Part shown: positions 17,830 to 27,236 of the stretch, piece by piece
Numbering within the stretch: the first letter of the stretch is position 1
Layout: every line of letters starts with the position of its first letter
From: Robinsoniella peoriensis
GTDB lineage: Bacteria > Bacillota > Clostridia > Lachnospirales > Lachnospiraceae
Reading direction: 5' to 3' (one strand)
Length of the DNA: 64,000 nucleotides
NCBI RefSeq assembly: GCF_042680125.1
Contig: NZ_JBHTNY010000003.1
The notes under the pieces: generated by a model
The model's database searches: none
What the model was told of the DNA's origin: nothing
What the model saw: the letters and a program-made list of their open reading frames with translations, nothing else
Position numbers and translations under genes: made by a program

Positions 17830-18749
17830 TATTTCCATAAAAACTCCGGATACAGTCCGGTCATCTTTAAATTCTTAATCGCATTTACTACATACTCTTT
17901 ATCTTCTTTGTAAGTAACCCCATACCATTTATCCAAAGATTTTAAAACCTCTACTGTCGCTTTTCCTTCATCTATCAGGTCATTTACAACTGTAGGCAGA
18001 AAATACTCACATTTTAATGGATTCATTTTCAGATTCTCATCCAGAAACTTCGGAAATCTATCTTTTAATTCCTGAAGGATACTGCCTGAAAATCCCCACA
18101 TATTCATAGACACTGTGCTTCCTTCCGGTATCTCTGTCCAGGTTGCACCCTCGTCTTCCGTATATTCAGCCTTACCATTTCTTTTTTCAATATGGGTTCT
18201 TTCATTTATTCCTGTCAAATAGTGATGATCATCGGTCACACAGACTCCTCTGGCAACATGCCCATTATCTGTCAGGGTATTTTCAAGGACATACCCAACC
18301 ATCGTATAACGGTATTTTTCATCATCCTGGTGATTAGACAGGTAATCATAGATCATCTGATAGGCATGCCGTCCATAGTAATCATCTGCATTGATGACTG
18401 CAAATGGGCCATCTACCACACTACTGCAGCTAAGCACTGCATGACCTGTTCCAAATGGCTTCTGACGCCCCTCTGGTACCTCATAACCTTCCGGCAGGCT
18501 GTTCATCTCCTGATATACATACTCCACTTCCAATTGTCTTTCCATCCGATTGCCAATTGCTGCCCGGAAATCTGCCTCATTTTCTTTTTTAATGATAAAT
18601 ACTACTTTTTGAAAACCGGCCCGAATGGCATCATAAATGGAAAAATCAATAATCATATGTCCCTGTTCATCTACTGGATCAATCTGCTTCAGTCCGCCAT
18701 ATCTGCTGCCCATTCCTGCTGCCATGATCACTAAAACTGGTTTGCTCAT
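17829..18749 (-). CDS. sugar-1-phosphate nucleotidyltransferase (paralogue 2)
   Basis: This 306-residue NTP-transferase has the pyrophosphorylase signature MAAGMGSRYGGLKQ near the N terminus and the metal-binding NADDYYG. It probably couples UTP with hexose-1-phosphates such as GlcNAc-1-P, GalNAc-1-P or Gal-1-P to give UDP-sugars. The upstream NahK-like kinase would supply the sugar phosphate. It is closely similar over its full length to the gene at 20119, so the pair arose by duplication. It begins after GGAGGAAGAAT. The exact substrate is inferred. Confidence 0.8.
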   Translation of the reverse strand: MSKPVLVIMAAGMGSRYGGLKQIDPVDEQGHMIIDFSIYDAIRAGFQKVVFIIKKENEADFRAAIGNRMERQLEVEYVYQEMNSLPEGYEVPEGRQKPFGTGHAVLSCSSVVDGPFAVINADDYYGRHAYQMIYDYLSNHQDDEKYRYTMVGYVLENTLTDNGHVARGVCVTDDHHYLTGINERTHIEKRNGKAEYTEDEGATWTEIPEGSTVSMNMWGFSGSILQELKDRFPKFLDENLKMNPLKCEYFLPTVVNDLIDEGKATVEVLKSLDKWYGVTYKEDKEYVVNAIKNLKMTGLYPEFLWK

Positions 18750-18779
18750 ATTCTTCCTCCGTTTAGCTTAAATCATTCC

Positions 18780-18946
18780 TAGTACAGCATTGCGTAATTA
18801 ATGGTGAATAAAGTGCCTGATATCTGCGTCAGATGTGCGTCCACGAAGGGACACGTAGTGGATCCTACGGCTAGCTTCGTGGGCGTGCTTCCGGCGTAGA
18901 TAGCGAGAGTTTAATTCACTGTTAATTGCGCAATGATGGACTACTA
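18780..18946. repeat. palindromic MITE-like repeat, family A copy 2
   Basis: This 167-base element has inverted ends (TAGTACAGCATTGCGTAATT at the left; TAGTAGTCCATCATTGCGCA read inward from the right). It shares interior sequence with the copy at 14437, including GTGCCTGATATCTGCGTCAG and GGCGTGCTT. It lies inside the sugar operon, between nahK and the second nucleotidyltransferase. Confidence 0.78.
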
Positions 18947-19006
18947 AGTAAGTTTATCACAAAAGAAGAGATTTGGGCACCCCCTTTTCCTTATGTACCT
19001 TTAAAA

Positions 19007-20119
19007 TCATAGATATTTTTCTACAATATCCGCCATTTCATTCCACTTGTCTTCCATATCTGCCACCAGTTTAAACTGAGTTCGGCATCTGTCTACATTA
19101 TGCTTATCCCGATGAATCTTAAAATAAGTATCACCTTGCAGATAATCCGTCAGAAAACGCATACCGCATTCGAAAGTCATCAGCTTGGCACCTGTAGGAA
19201 GCATTTTAATCTCCATTTCCGTAAGGCTACCCGCACATCCTTCGATATAACCTTTTGTATATAATGCAAACAGATTCAGGTCACAGGAAATTTTTGATAA
19301 ATCCTTTTCATCTTCCGCTCCGGTGCTGGCACCAAAACGAATGGAATCACCAAAATCATTCAGTGCTAATCCCGGCATTACGGTATCCAGGTCAATGACA
19401 CATATACCCTTTCCAGTCTTGTCATCAATCATAATATTATTAAGCTTGGTGTCATTATGGGTAACCCGCAGCGGCAGTTCTCCTTTTTCCAGCATATCAC
19501 ACAGGATATGGGCATCCGCTTCCCTCTCCAGGACAAATTGAATTTCCGGCTGTACCTCTTTTGCCCTTTGGCAGATATCCTCTTCCACCGCTTTTTTAAA
19601 CTTGTCAAAGCGATCGATTGTATTATGGAAATCTTTAATAGTTTCATGCAGGGTTTTTGCAGGATAATCCGATAGAAGCCTTTGAAAATTGCCAAATGCC
19701 ACAGCACTCTGATAAAAATCATCTGGTTTTTCTACAGCATCATAGCTGGTTGCACCCTCGATGAATCCATAGCTGCGCCAATATTCACCGGAAGAATCCA
19801 CATAATAATGTTCTCCTTTGAGCGTAGGAATCACATTTAGAGTCTCACGTTCCGGATCACCTCCCATCTGAATTATTTTTTTTCTCAGAAAGGATGTCAC
19901 ATGAACGATATTCTCCATTAATTCTACCGGGTTTTTGAAAATCTCACGGTTCATACGCTGTAGAATATATCTTATCATTTTGCCTCCATTATCAAATATA
20001 AGCAAAAATGTATCATTGATATGCCCGCTTCCATAAGCATTGCCGCTTTGATAAACTCCTTCATATTGAAAATTCTGAATCACTTCCTCTAACTTACTGC
20101 AAGTTTCTTGTTTTGCCAT
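19007..20119 (-). CDS. nahK: N-acetylhexosamine 1-kinase-like phosphotransferase (NahK type)
   Basis: This 370-residue protein has the aminoglycoside phosphotransferase/choline kinase fold, with catalytic VTHNDTKLNNIM and the metal motif VIDLDTV. Overall it resembles NahK, which phosphorylates the anomeric position of GlcNAc or GalNAc. Its start overlaps the stop of the upstream nucleotidyltransferase by one base (TAATG) behind GGGAGGAACAG. The earlier in-frame start lacks a site. With the two nucleotidyltransferases and GalE it gives a short salvage route from free amino sugars to UDP-sugars. The lacto-N-biose phosphorylase of the bifidobacterial pathway is not in this window. Confidence 0.82.
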   Translation of the reverse strand: MAKQETCSKLEEVIQNFQYEGVYQSGNAYGSGHINDTFLLIFDNGGKMIRYILQRMNREIFKNPVELMENIVHVTSFLRKKIIQMGGDPERETLNVIPTLKGEHYYVDSSGEYWRSYGFIEGATSYDAVEKPDDFYQSAVAFGNFQRLLSDYPAKTLHETIKDFHNTIDRFDKFKKAVEEDICQRAKEVQPEIQFVLEREADAHILCDMLEKGELPLRVTHNDTKLNNIMIDDKTGKGICVIDLDTVMPGLALNDFGDSIRFGASTGAEDEKDLSKISCDLNLFALYTKGYIEGCAGSLTEMEIKMLPTGAKLMTFECGMRFLTDYLQGDTYFKIHRDKHNVDRCRTQFKLVADMEDKWNEMADIVEKYL

Positions 20120-21048
20120 TACTGTTCCTCCCACAATTTTTCAGGATACAATCCCTGCTTCTTGAAATTCTCTACCGCATCCACAACTACCTGCTTATCT
20201 TCTTTATAGGTAACACCATACCATCTGTCAGAAGATTTCAGTACTTCTACCGTTGCCTTTTTTTCTTCCAGAAGCTCACCTACAACAGTTGGTAAGAAGT
20301 ATTCACATTTCAGAGGATTGCTTTCTAAATTTTGTTTCAGGAATGCTGCAAACCGGTTTTGCAGTTCCTCTAAGATACTCTTAGAAAATCCCCACATATT
20401 CATGGACACCGTACTTCCTGCCGGAATCTTAGTCCAGGTTATTCCGTCATCTTCCGTATATGCTGCACCTTCGCTGCGTTTTTCAATACGGGTTCTTTCA
20501 TGAATGCCTACCAGGAATCCCTGCTCATCAGTCTCACAGACACCTCTTGCAACATGTCCGTGATCTGTCAGCGTATTTTCCAGTACGTATCCCACCATAG
20601 TATAGCGGTATTGTTCATCATCCTCATGGGTACTTAAATAATTGTAAATGGTTTCAAAAGCATGTTGTCCATAATAATCATCTGCATTGATAACTGCAAA
20701 TGGTCCGTCCACTTTTCCCAGACAGCTTAAAATTGCATGTCCTGTTCCCCAGGGTTTTACTCTCCCCTCCGGAACTTCAAATCCTTCCGGAATGTTATGT
20801 AAATCCTGGTAAACATAAGAAACATCCATTTGTTTGCTCATCCGGTCGCCGATGCATTCCTTAAAATCTGCCTCATCCTCTTTTTTAATAATAAATACTA
20901 CTTTTTCAAATCCTGCTTTCACTGCATCAAAAATGGAAAAATCAATAATGATATGTCCCTGCTCATCTACAGGATCAATCTGTTTCAGGCCTCCATAACG
21001 GCTTCCCATTCCTGCTGCCATAATCACCAATACTGGTTTCATGTCCAT
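20119..21048 (-). CDS. sugar-1-phosphate nucleotidyltransferase (paralogue 1)
   Basis: This 309-residue protein carries MAAGMGSRYGGLKQ, KPWGTGHAILS and NADDYYG, as expected of uridylyl- or other nucleotidyltransferases acting on sugar-1-phosphates. It is the first gene of the salvage operon, overlaps nahK by one base and is a close paralogue of the gene at 17829. Keeping two similar enzymes on either side of the kinase suggests that they differ in sugar preference. The start follows AAAGGAGATGT; a second ATG two codons later is also possible. Confidence 0.82.
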   Translation of the reverse strand: MDMKPVLVIMAAGMGSRYGGLKQIDPVDEQGHIIIDFSIFDAVKAGFEKVVFIIKKEDEADFKECIGDRMSKQMDVSYVYQDLHNIPEGFEVPEGRVKPWGTGHAILSCLGKVDGPFAVINADDYYGQHAFETIYNYLSTHEDDEQYRYTMVGYVLENTLTDHGHVARGVCETDEQGFLVGIHERTRIEKRSEGAAYTEDDGITWTKIPAGSTVSMNMWGFSKSILEELQNRFAAFLKQNLESNPLKCEYFLPTVVGELLEEKKATVEVLKSSDRWYGVTYKEDKQVVVDAVENFKKQGLYPEKLWEEQ

Positions 21049-21169
21049 ACATCTCCTTTTATCTTTTATTTTTTAATCATCTAACTTTGTATTAACGTCA
21101 TTATAGTATACCTTTTCTCAAAAATATTTGTACAATCTTTCAGCAATTTTGCACTATCGGATTTATTAT

Positions 21170-21198
21170 TTGCATTTTGTCCAAAAATGCGATATTCT
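21170..21198 (+). promoter_or_regulatory. sigma-A type promoter of the AraC regulator
   Basis: TTGCAT (21170-21175) and TATTCT (21193-21198) are 17 bases apart, followed after about 12 bases by AAGGGGG and the ATG. The divergent sugar operon probably starts near TATACT/TATAAT at about 21100-21110 on the minus strand; its -35 is less clear (TTGTAC at 19 bases). The two start regions lie about 95 bases apart and could share an AraC operator. Confidence 0.5.
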
Positions 21199-21222
21199 AT
21201 AGCATACAAGGGGGTATTTTTT

Positions 21223-22167
21223 ATGGAATATAAAAGCATAACACTTCATGAAGATTTTCGAATTGATCAGATTGTCACAGTTCATTATTTTGAATATACC
21301 AGTGACTTTAAATTTGATGGAGAATCCCATGATTTCTGGGAATTTTTATGTGTGGATAAAGGAGAGGTGTCGGTTATGTCTGACAGCCATAAGATCTCTT
21401 TAAAAAAGGGGGATATTATATTTCATAAGCCCAATGAATTTCACAATGTTACAGCAAATGGACTGACGGCACCCAATCTGGTCGTTATTTCTTTCATCTG
21501 TGATTCACCACGCATGAGTTTTTTTGAGAACAAAATCCTGACCATCGGAGAAGTCGAAAGAAATTTGCTGGCATCTATCATTATCGAGGCGATGCATACG
21601 TTTACTTCTCCTTTGGATGACCCTTATCTGGAAGAAATGGAATTAAACCCGGAGCATCCTTTTGGCAGCCAGCAGCTGATTAAGATTAATCTGGAACATA
21701 TACTGATACAACTGTATCGAAGATACACCGCACTGCAAAGTCTGACTCCCATCACGAAATCTATTAAAGCAAAAAATGATGAAGAAATCTATAACCGTAT
21801 CGTAAACTATCTGGTGGGCAATATGAAAAACCAATTAACCATAGAACAAATCTGCCGTGACAATCTGATCAGCCGGTCTCAGCTGCAAAAGCTTTTCCGT
21901 GAAAAGAATAACTGCGGCATTATAGATTATTTCTGTAAGATAAAAATAGATGCTGCCAAACAGCTGATCCGTAATAAAAATATGAATTTTACTCAGATTG
22001 CAGATACTCTTGGCTACACATCCATACACTATTTCAGCCGTCAATTCAAGAAAGTAACCGGGATGACTCCCAGTGAATACGCTTCCAGCATTAAAGTTTT
22101 TTCGGAGCGCCATGACGGAATGATGAAAACAAACAGCACAGCAGCACACAAGTCAAGCCCGGAATGA
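21223..22167 (+). CDS. AraC family transcriptional regulator with cupin sensor domain
   Basis: This 314-residue protein has an N-terminal cupin-like ligand domain (SHDFWEFLCVDKGEV, KGDIIFHKPNEFHNV) and a C-terminal AraC DNA-binding domain with two helix-turn-helix motifs (IEQICRDNLISRSQLQKLF; FTQIADTLGYTSIHYFSRQF). It is divergent from the nucleotidyltransferase-nahK operon and probably activates it in response to a sugar. The start at 21223 follows AAGGGGG; the upstream in-frame ATG has no site. Confidence 0.88.
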   Translation: MEYKSITLHEDFRIDQIVTVHYFEYTSDFKFDGESHDFWEFLCVDKGEVSVMSDSHKISLKKGDIIFHKPNEFHNVTANGLTAPNLVVISFICDSPRMSFFENKILTIGEVERNLLASIIIEAMHTFTSPLDDPYLEEMELNPEHPFGSQQLIKINLEHILIQLYRRYTALQSLTPITKSIKAKNDEEIYNRIVNYLVGNMKNQLTIEQICRDNLISRSQLQKLFREKNNCGIIDYFCKIKIDAAKQLIRNKNMNFTQIADTLGYTSIHYFSRQFKKVTGMTPSEYASSIKVFSERHDGMMKTNSTAAHKSSPE

Positions 22168-22188
22168 AATCATCCCGGGCTTATTTTA
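22155..22188 (+). terminator. terminator of the AraC regulator gene
   Basis: AAGCCCGG (22155-22162) pairs with CCGGGCTT (22175-22182) and is followed by ATTTT. The stop codon TGA lies in the loop. The T-tract is short, but the position between convergent genes (AraC and ftsZ) supports the call. Confidence 0.6.
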
Positions 22189-22226
22189 AACAGATACTTT
22201 CTCTATCATGACATTCGAAGTTTCTA

Positions 22227-23417
22227 TTATCTTCTCTTTAAGAAATCAGGAATCTGAATGTTTTTCTCAGCTACGTTACTTTCAGGTGTTCTCAATTTCC
22301 CTACAGAAGAACTTGGAGTTGAAGTTCTTGTATTCTGAGGTACTGTGTTTCTGCTCGGTGCTGCAGATTTCTGGAAACCAAATCCTGTATTCTGCTTTTC
22401 TTTTCCAGCAAAAGAACTGCTGTACTCCGGCACGATCTTCTTATTCACAGATGGCTGTGAACCAGCATGCTCGTCCAATCCGGTTGCAATAACCGTAATA
22501 CTTGCTTCATCTGCATAAGTATCATCATACATCGCACCAAAGATAATATTAGCATCATCTCCGGTAAGTTCCTGTACATAACTTGCTGCATCATTGGCAT
22601 CCATCAGAGAGATATCACCGGAAATATTAATGATAACATGAGATGCGCCTTCAATCGTAGTCTCCAGAAGAGGACTGGATACTGCCTGCTTCACAGCCTC
22701 TAACGCTTTATCATCGCCCTTAGCCTGTCCGATACCGATATGGGCAATACCCTTATCTGTCATCACTGTCTGAACATCTGCAAAGTCCAGATTGATCAGT
22801 GCAGGTAAGTTAATCAGGTCTGTAATACCCTGAACTGCCTGCTGCAGAACCTCATCCGCTTTTTTCAAAGCTTCCGGCATGGTAGTTCTTCTGTCTACAA
22901 TCTCTAATAATTTGTCATTTGGAATTACAATTAAAGTATCAACGTTGTCCTTTAATTTTTCAATACCTGTCAGGGCATTATTCATACGTGTTTTTGCTTC
23001 AAAACGGAAAGGTTTTGTTACAACACCTACGGTAAGAATTCCCATTTCTTTTGCCAGGCCTGCCACAACCGGAGCTGCACCTGTTCCTGTTCCGCCACCC
23101 ATACCACAGGTAACGAATACCATATCTGAACCCTGCATAGCCTGTTTTAATTCTTCTGCACTTTCCTCAGCAGCCTGCTGCCCAACCTGAGGCTGTGCTC
23201 CTGCGCCGAGTCCTTTTGTTAATTTCTCACCAATCTGAATTGTAGTAGGCGCTTTGCATAACTGCAATGCCTGCTTATCAGTATTCACACCGATAAATTC
23301 TACTCCTCCAATTGTATCGTCCACCATTCTATTTACAGCATTATTGCCTGCACCGCCCACTCCAATTACAATAATCTTCGCAGCGGATTCAGCTTCGTTT
23401 GTCATAATCTCTAACAA
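22227..23417 (-). CDS. ftsZ: cell division protein FtsZ
   Basis: This is a 396-residue tubulin-like GTPase that polymerises into the division ring. It has IGVGGAGNNAVNRM, the GTP-binding signature GGGTGTGAAP, the T7 synergy-loop region NLDFADV, and the C-terminal peptide IQIPDFLKRR that binds partners. I take TTG at 23417 as the start because AAGGAGG lies nine bases upstream and the N terminus MLEIMTNEAESAAK then matches relatives. It is the last gene of the dcw cluster and has its own promoter. Confidence 0.97.
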   Translation of the reverse strand: MLEIMTNEAESAAKIIVIGVGGAGNNAVNRMVDDTIGGVEFIGVNTDKQALQLCKAPTTIQIGEKLTKGLGAGAQPQVGQQAAEESAEELKQAMQGSDMVFVTCGMGGGTGTGAAPVVAGLAKEMGILTVGVVTKPFRFEAKTRMNNALTGIEKLKDNVDTLIVIPNDKLLEIVDRRTTMPEALKKADEVLQQAVQGITDLINLPALINLDFADVQTVMTDKGIAHIGIGQAKGDDKALEAVKQAVSSPLLETTIEGASHVIINISGDISLMDANDAASYVQELTGDDANIIFGAMYDDTYADEASITVIATGLDEHAGSQPSVNKKIVPEYSSSFAGKEKQNTGFGFQKSAAPSRNTVPQNTRTSTPSSSVGKLRTPESNVAEKNIQIPDFLKRR

Positions 23418-23507
23418 GGGTATTTCCTCCTTCTCGTATCTGTACATTCTAAAATTCATTTACAGTTTTGGACAATATCATCCCAGTATCCAAACTGCAT
23501 TTATTAT

Positions 23508-23536
23508 ATAATATAGTTTTTTCTCAAATTAATCAA
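23508..23536 (-). promoter_or_regulatory. sigma-A type promoter of ftsZ
   Basis: On the minus strand TTGATT (23531-23536) and TATTAT (23508-23513) are 17 bases apart, in an AT-rich region about 90 bases before the ftsZ start. This would allow ftsZ expression independent of the upstream wall genes. Confidence 0.6.
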
Positions 23537-23628
23537 GTAGATTTTTAAATTTCATTGTTTTTTTAAGCATTCTTCATAAAATCCTAACATATATAAAAGA
23601 ATATGCATTACGGATTCGATTTCATACT

Positions 23629-23668
23629 CCGGTAATCGACAAAAACAGCGTTTTTCAGTCAATACCGG
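23629..23668. repeat. long intergenic hairpin between divIB and ftsZ
   Basis: CCGGTAATCGACAAAAAC pairs almost fully with GTTTTTCAGTCAATACCGG around a 3-base loop. There is no T-tract after it on the minus strand, so it is not a standard terminator. One arm includes TTTGTCGAT, close to a Spo0A box. Confidence 0.55.
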
Positions 23669-23711
23669 TTCTTAAGAATTCTTTGCATACCGGGGCAGTC
23701 AGTTTTGCGGC

Positions 23712-24719
23712 CTAATTCAGGATATAGGCACCGGTATACGGATCAATATATCCATAACCATCTGTAATAACCTGTCCATCATCACCCAAATACTGCTGCG
23801 TCATATCATTTGTTACGTTTCCTGCATCATCGGTATAAACTTCATTTCCGGCCGCATCCTTGGATACTCTTCCCGATTCCTCTTTATAGTTAGGTCCTGA
23901 GCTCTTGCCGCTTTCACTTTCTGACTCGCTCTCGGATTCTCCTTCTTCCTTACCTGCACTGTCTTTCTTGCCATTTCCCTTCTTAAAAATAGCCGTACTG
24001 GAATCTGCAGTAAAATTTTCCATATCCAAAGTGCCATCCATAGTAGACATTTTCGGATAGATCGCCTTCAGATTAGAGATCTTTTCTTCCAGGTTTTTAT
24101 TCTGTCCCAAAAGTACCGTGTTTTTTGCAAAATACAATGACATGGCATTTTCTTCATCAAAGTGGATTTCATCCGGCATAATTGCATTCTTATTCAGAAG
24201 CTGTGCCAGAGTCACCACTGACTTAAACAGGTCTTTATCTTCAATCGGCAGTTTTCCCAGTACTTCCACTTTACCAAGATTCACCCCGGAAATCATGGGA
24301 ACTCCCTCTCTCACTTCCTGAGAGTTCTCCATGACAACCCCGTCCTTATCAAAGTATACATTTGATCCAGCAGTTTGGATATACCCGACGATGGTTTTTT
24401 CATAAACATGAATACGAACCTTATATGGAGCCAGCATCTCTATTTCCACCGTACTTAAAAAGGGAAGTTCTTCCTGGATATTCGCGTGGCTGTATTTCCA
24501 CGTCAGATAAATTGAATTCTGCGCCATAGAATCTGACATTACCATTTTCTTTATCTCGTCTGCCGTATAATAATCATTCCCCACAACTTCTACCTCTTGA
24601 ATGCGGAATAATCCAAATACTACAATTGCACTTATTAATAGAAGTGCGAGAATTGATAAGGCAGCTATTTTTCCAATTTTTTTCCTTCTCTTCTTCTTTC
24701 TTTTGTAGCCCTGCTCCAT
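23712..24719 (-). CDS. divIB: cell division protein DivIB/FtsQ
   Basis: This 335-residue bitopic membrane protein has a very basic N terminus (KRKKKRRKK), one membrane segment near residues 20-40, and a POTRA-like domain beginning with FRIQEVEVVGNDYYTADEI. It stabilises the FtsL-DivIC part of the divisome. The C-terminal third is acidic and low in complexity, with an SESESESES run and a Gly/Asp/Tyr-rich tail. I place the start at 24719, preceded by AGGTG. It lies between murA and ftsZ, as in many Firmicutes dcw clusters. Confidence 0.88.
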   Translation of the reverse strand: MEQGYKRKKKRRKKIGKIAALSILALLLISAIVVFGLFRIQEVEVVGNDYYTADEIKKMVMSDSMAQNSIYLTWKYSHANIQEELPFLSTVEIEMLAPYKVRIHVYEKTIVGYIQTAGSNVYFDKDGVVMENSQEVREGVPMISGVNLGKVEVLGKLPIEDKDLFKSVVTLAQLLNKNAIMPDEIHFDEENAMSLYFAKNTVLLGQNKNLEEKISNLKAIYPKMSTMDGTLDMENFTADSSTAIFKKGNGKKDSAGKEEGESESESESESGKSSGPNYKEESGRVSKDAAGNEVYTDDAGNVTNDMTQQYLGDDGQVITDGYGYIDPYTGAYILN

Positions 24720-24796
24720 ACTAATCACCTGTATCCTCTCATTTTAAAACAATTTGTGACTACCTGACTGCATTCCCCATTCTCCGAGTCAGATAA

Positions 24797-26059
24797 TTAC
24801 TCTGTTATTTCTATAGGAGAGATCCTGGCTCCCAATGCCTTCAGATCTTCACAGATATCTACATATCCCCTATCAATAAAATGTTTATTACTTATTCTCG
24901 TAACTCCCTCGGCCATCAGACCGGCTATAGTAAGTGCAGCACCTCCCCGAAGTTCTGACGCTTTTACATCACAGCCTGTCAGCCTATCTACGCCTTCGAT
25001 ATGTGCTTCCATTGAGTTGGTAAGCACCCTGGCCCCCATCCGGTTCAGTTCTTCAGCCACATGGAATCTGGCTTCGAATACTGTTTCCCGTATGCAGCTT
25101 TTCCCCTTTGCCATACAAAGTACTGCCATAAGCTGAGACTGCAGATCCGTAGGAAAACCCGGGTATGGGTTGGTCTCAATAAACGGGACCGGAGCTCCAG
25201 CCCTTCTTGCATCTACTCTCAGACAATTACGGTTCCATCTGAGGGAAGCTCCCATTTTACCTGATAGATACAATATATTTTTTATCTGATCCACAGGCGC
25301 GTTCCACAATGTGACACATCCCCGGCTGCCCAGAGCTGCCAATACATATGTCCCGGCTACAATTCTGTCCGGTCCCATAGTATATTCTGAATCATGCAGC
25401 CTGTCAACACCACGGATACAGATACAGTCACTTCCCATCCCTGTTATTCTGGCCCCTTTTTTATTTAAAAATACAGCCAATTCTACAATTTCCGGTTCTC
25501 TTGCCGCACCTGTCAGAACTGTCGTTCCGTCCGCCAGCACGGCACCCAGAATAATATTTTCCGTGGCACCCACGCTCGGGAAACGCAAATGAATTCTGGC
25601 ACCGCAAAGACCCTTTGTCTGTGCCAGAAGCAAACCTTCCTGCTCCTCTATGCAAACACCCATCTGCCTGAAGGCTTCCAAATGAAGATCAATTGGCCTT
25701 GCTCCGATTGTACATCCACCCGGATAAGGTACATGTGCTTCTCTATGCCTGCCCAGAAGGCTACCTAATAAAATAATAGATGAACGCAGCTTGCCTGCAT
25801 GATCTGCCGGCACTTCACAGCAGTCCAGGCAGGATGCATCAATTACAAGTGTATCATCCTTCCAGCAGACGCGGCATCCCAATTGTTTTAGTATCTCTAC
25901 CATATACATAACATCCAAGATTTTCGGACAATTATGCAGAACCGTGATTCCATCATGCAGAAGTGTTCCTGCTATAATAGGAAGTATGGCATTTTTCGAG
26001 CCTTGTATCGCGATTTCCCCGTGCAACGGATGACCACCCAGAACTTTTATACCATCCAA
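24797..26059 (-). CDS. murA: UDP-N-acetylglucosamine 1-carboxyvinyltransferase
   Basis: This 420-residue EPSP-synthase-fold enzyme transfers enolpyruvate to UDP-GlcNAc, the first committed step of peptidoglycan synthesis. The conserved Lys22 (GSKNAILP) and the catalytic Cys116 in YPGGCTIGARP are present, so it should be fosfomycin-sensitive. The start is TTG at 26059, nine bases after GGAGG. It follows ftsW in the cluster at the position where murG is often found. Confidence 0.94.
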   Translation of the reverse strand: MDGIKVLGGHPLHGEIAIQGSKNAILPIIAGTLLHDGITVLHNCPKILDVMYMVEILKQLGCRVCWKDDTLVIDASCLDCCEVPADHAGKLRSSIILLGSLLGRHREAHVPYPGGCTIGARPIDLHLEAFRQMGVCIEEQEGLLLAQTKGLCGARIHLRFPSVGATENIILGAVLADGTTVLTGAAREPEIVELAVFLNKKGARITGMGSDCICIRGVDRLHDSEYTMGPDRIVAGTYVLAALGSRGCVTLWNAPVDQIKNILYLSGKMGASLRWNRNCLRVDARRAGAPVPFIETNPYPGFPTDLQSQLMAVLCMAKGKSCIRETVFEARFHVAEELNRMGARVLTNSMEAHIEGVDRLTGCDVKASELRGGAALTIAGLMAEGVTRISNKHFIDRGYVDICEDLKALGARISPIEITE

Positions 26060-26137
26060 GTAAGATTCCTCCGATAACTTCTAATGACCGCTATAAGGCG
26101 GCCATTAAACCCATATATCTCATTATATGCACGGAAT

Positions 26138-27217
26138 CTATTTTTGCCACCGGCTGACACTAAGCGCCAGCCCCATTTCCGACAGCAGGAATAGTACGGA
26201 AGTTCCTCCATAACTGATAAACGGAAGGGTGATACCGGTATTGGGAATTGTATTTGTTACAACCGCAATGTTCAGCATAACCTGAATGGCAATATGTCCC
26301 ATAACGCCCACCGCAATCAAAGACCCGAATAAATCCTTGGCATGAGTCGCAATCACCATAAAACGCCAGATCATGACAATAAATATAATAATCAGAATAA
26401 TGGCACCTGTCAGCCCCAATTCTTCGCAGATAATAGAAAAGATCATGTCATTTTGTGCTTCCGGAACGAATCCCAGTTTCTGAATGCTCTCCCCTAATCC
26501 TCTTCCGAACAAACCTCCTGAACCAATCGCGTAAAGCCCCTGGATCGTCTGAAAACCTTTTTCAAAATTCTCCGGATTCTTCCAGATTGCAAGACGTTCC
26601 AGGCGATAGGATTCCATACTCAGAAAAATGCTGATAAATCCAATCCCAACGGCACCTATCCAGATAAACTGCAGATATTTTGGATTTGATACAAAAATCA
26701 GAATAACCGCAATACCAAGGATAATAATAGCTGTACTTAAGTTATTCGTTCCAACCAGACCTACAATCGGGAGTACCAGACCAATAACCATAGATATCAG
26801 GAATACATTTCCCCGCTTTTTTTTCTGGCTGCTGACCATATATGCCAGAAATAATATGACCGCCAGCTTTGCAAACTCAGATGGCTGGAAAGACAGCGGT
26901 CCAAGAGACAGCCATCTCTTTGAACCATTATAAGAATCCCCAAAGATCAGTACTGCCCCGGATAATGCCAGGGATAGCAGATAAGCATAGAATGCAAACT
27001 TCCCGAAAATATGGTAATCCATTCTGGAAACGATCAGCATCGCCACAATGCCCAGGATTGTTGCAAATAATTGTTTTTTAAAATAATAGCCGGGATCAGC
27101 AAACTTAACCTGGCCATTATATGCGCTTGTACTATAGAGTGTTATTAAACCAAAGCAAATTAAGAAAAGCACGATTATCAGTAGTGTGTAGTCCTGTCTT
27201 TTCACACCTTGATTCAA
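26138..27217 (-). CDS. ftsW: SEDS-family lipid II glycosyltransferase FtsW/SpoVE
   Basis: This 359-residue protein has about ten membrane segments and SEDS-family motifs: KRWLSLGPLSFQPSEFAK, EAQNDMIFSIICEELG and the C-terminal NTIPNTGITLPFISYGGTS. It polymerises lipid II together with a class B PBP at the septum. SpoVE of sporulation is in the same family, and sequence alone does not separate the two; the dcw location favours a division role. The start is TTG at 27217, seven bases after AGGAG. Confidence 0.92.
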   Translation of the reverse strand: MNQGVKRQDYTLLIIVLFLICFGLITLYSTSAYNGQVKFADPGYYFKKQLFATILGIVAMLIVSRMDYHIFGKFAFYAYLLSLALSGAVLIFGDSYNGSKRWLSLGPLSFQPSEFAKLAVILFLAYMVSSQKKKRGNVFLISMVIGLVLPIVGLVGTNNLSTAIIILGIAVILIFVSNPKYLQFIWIGAVGIGFISIFLSMESYRLERLAIWKNPENFEKGFQTIQGLYAIGSGGLFGRGLGESIQKLGFVPEAQNDMIFSIICEELGLTGAIILIIIFIVMIWRFMVIATHAKDLFGSLIAVGVMGHIAIQVMLNIAVVTNTIPNTGITLPFISYGGTSVLFLLSEMGLALSVSRWQK

Positions 27218-27236
27218 ACCATCACTCCTTTTTTAA

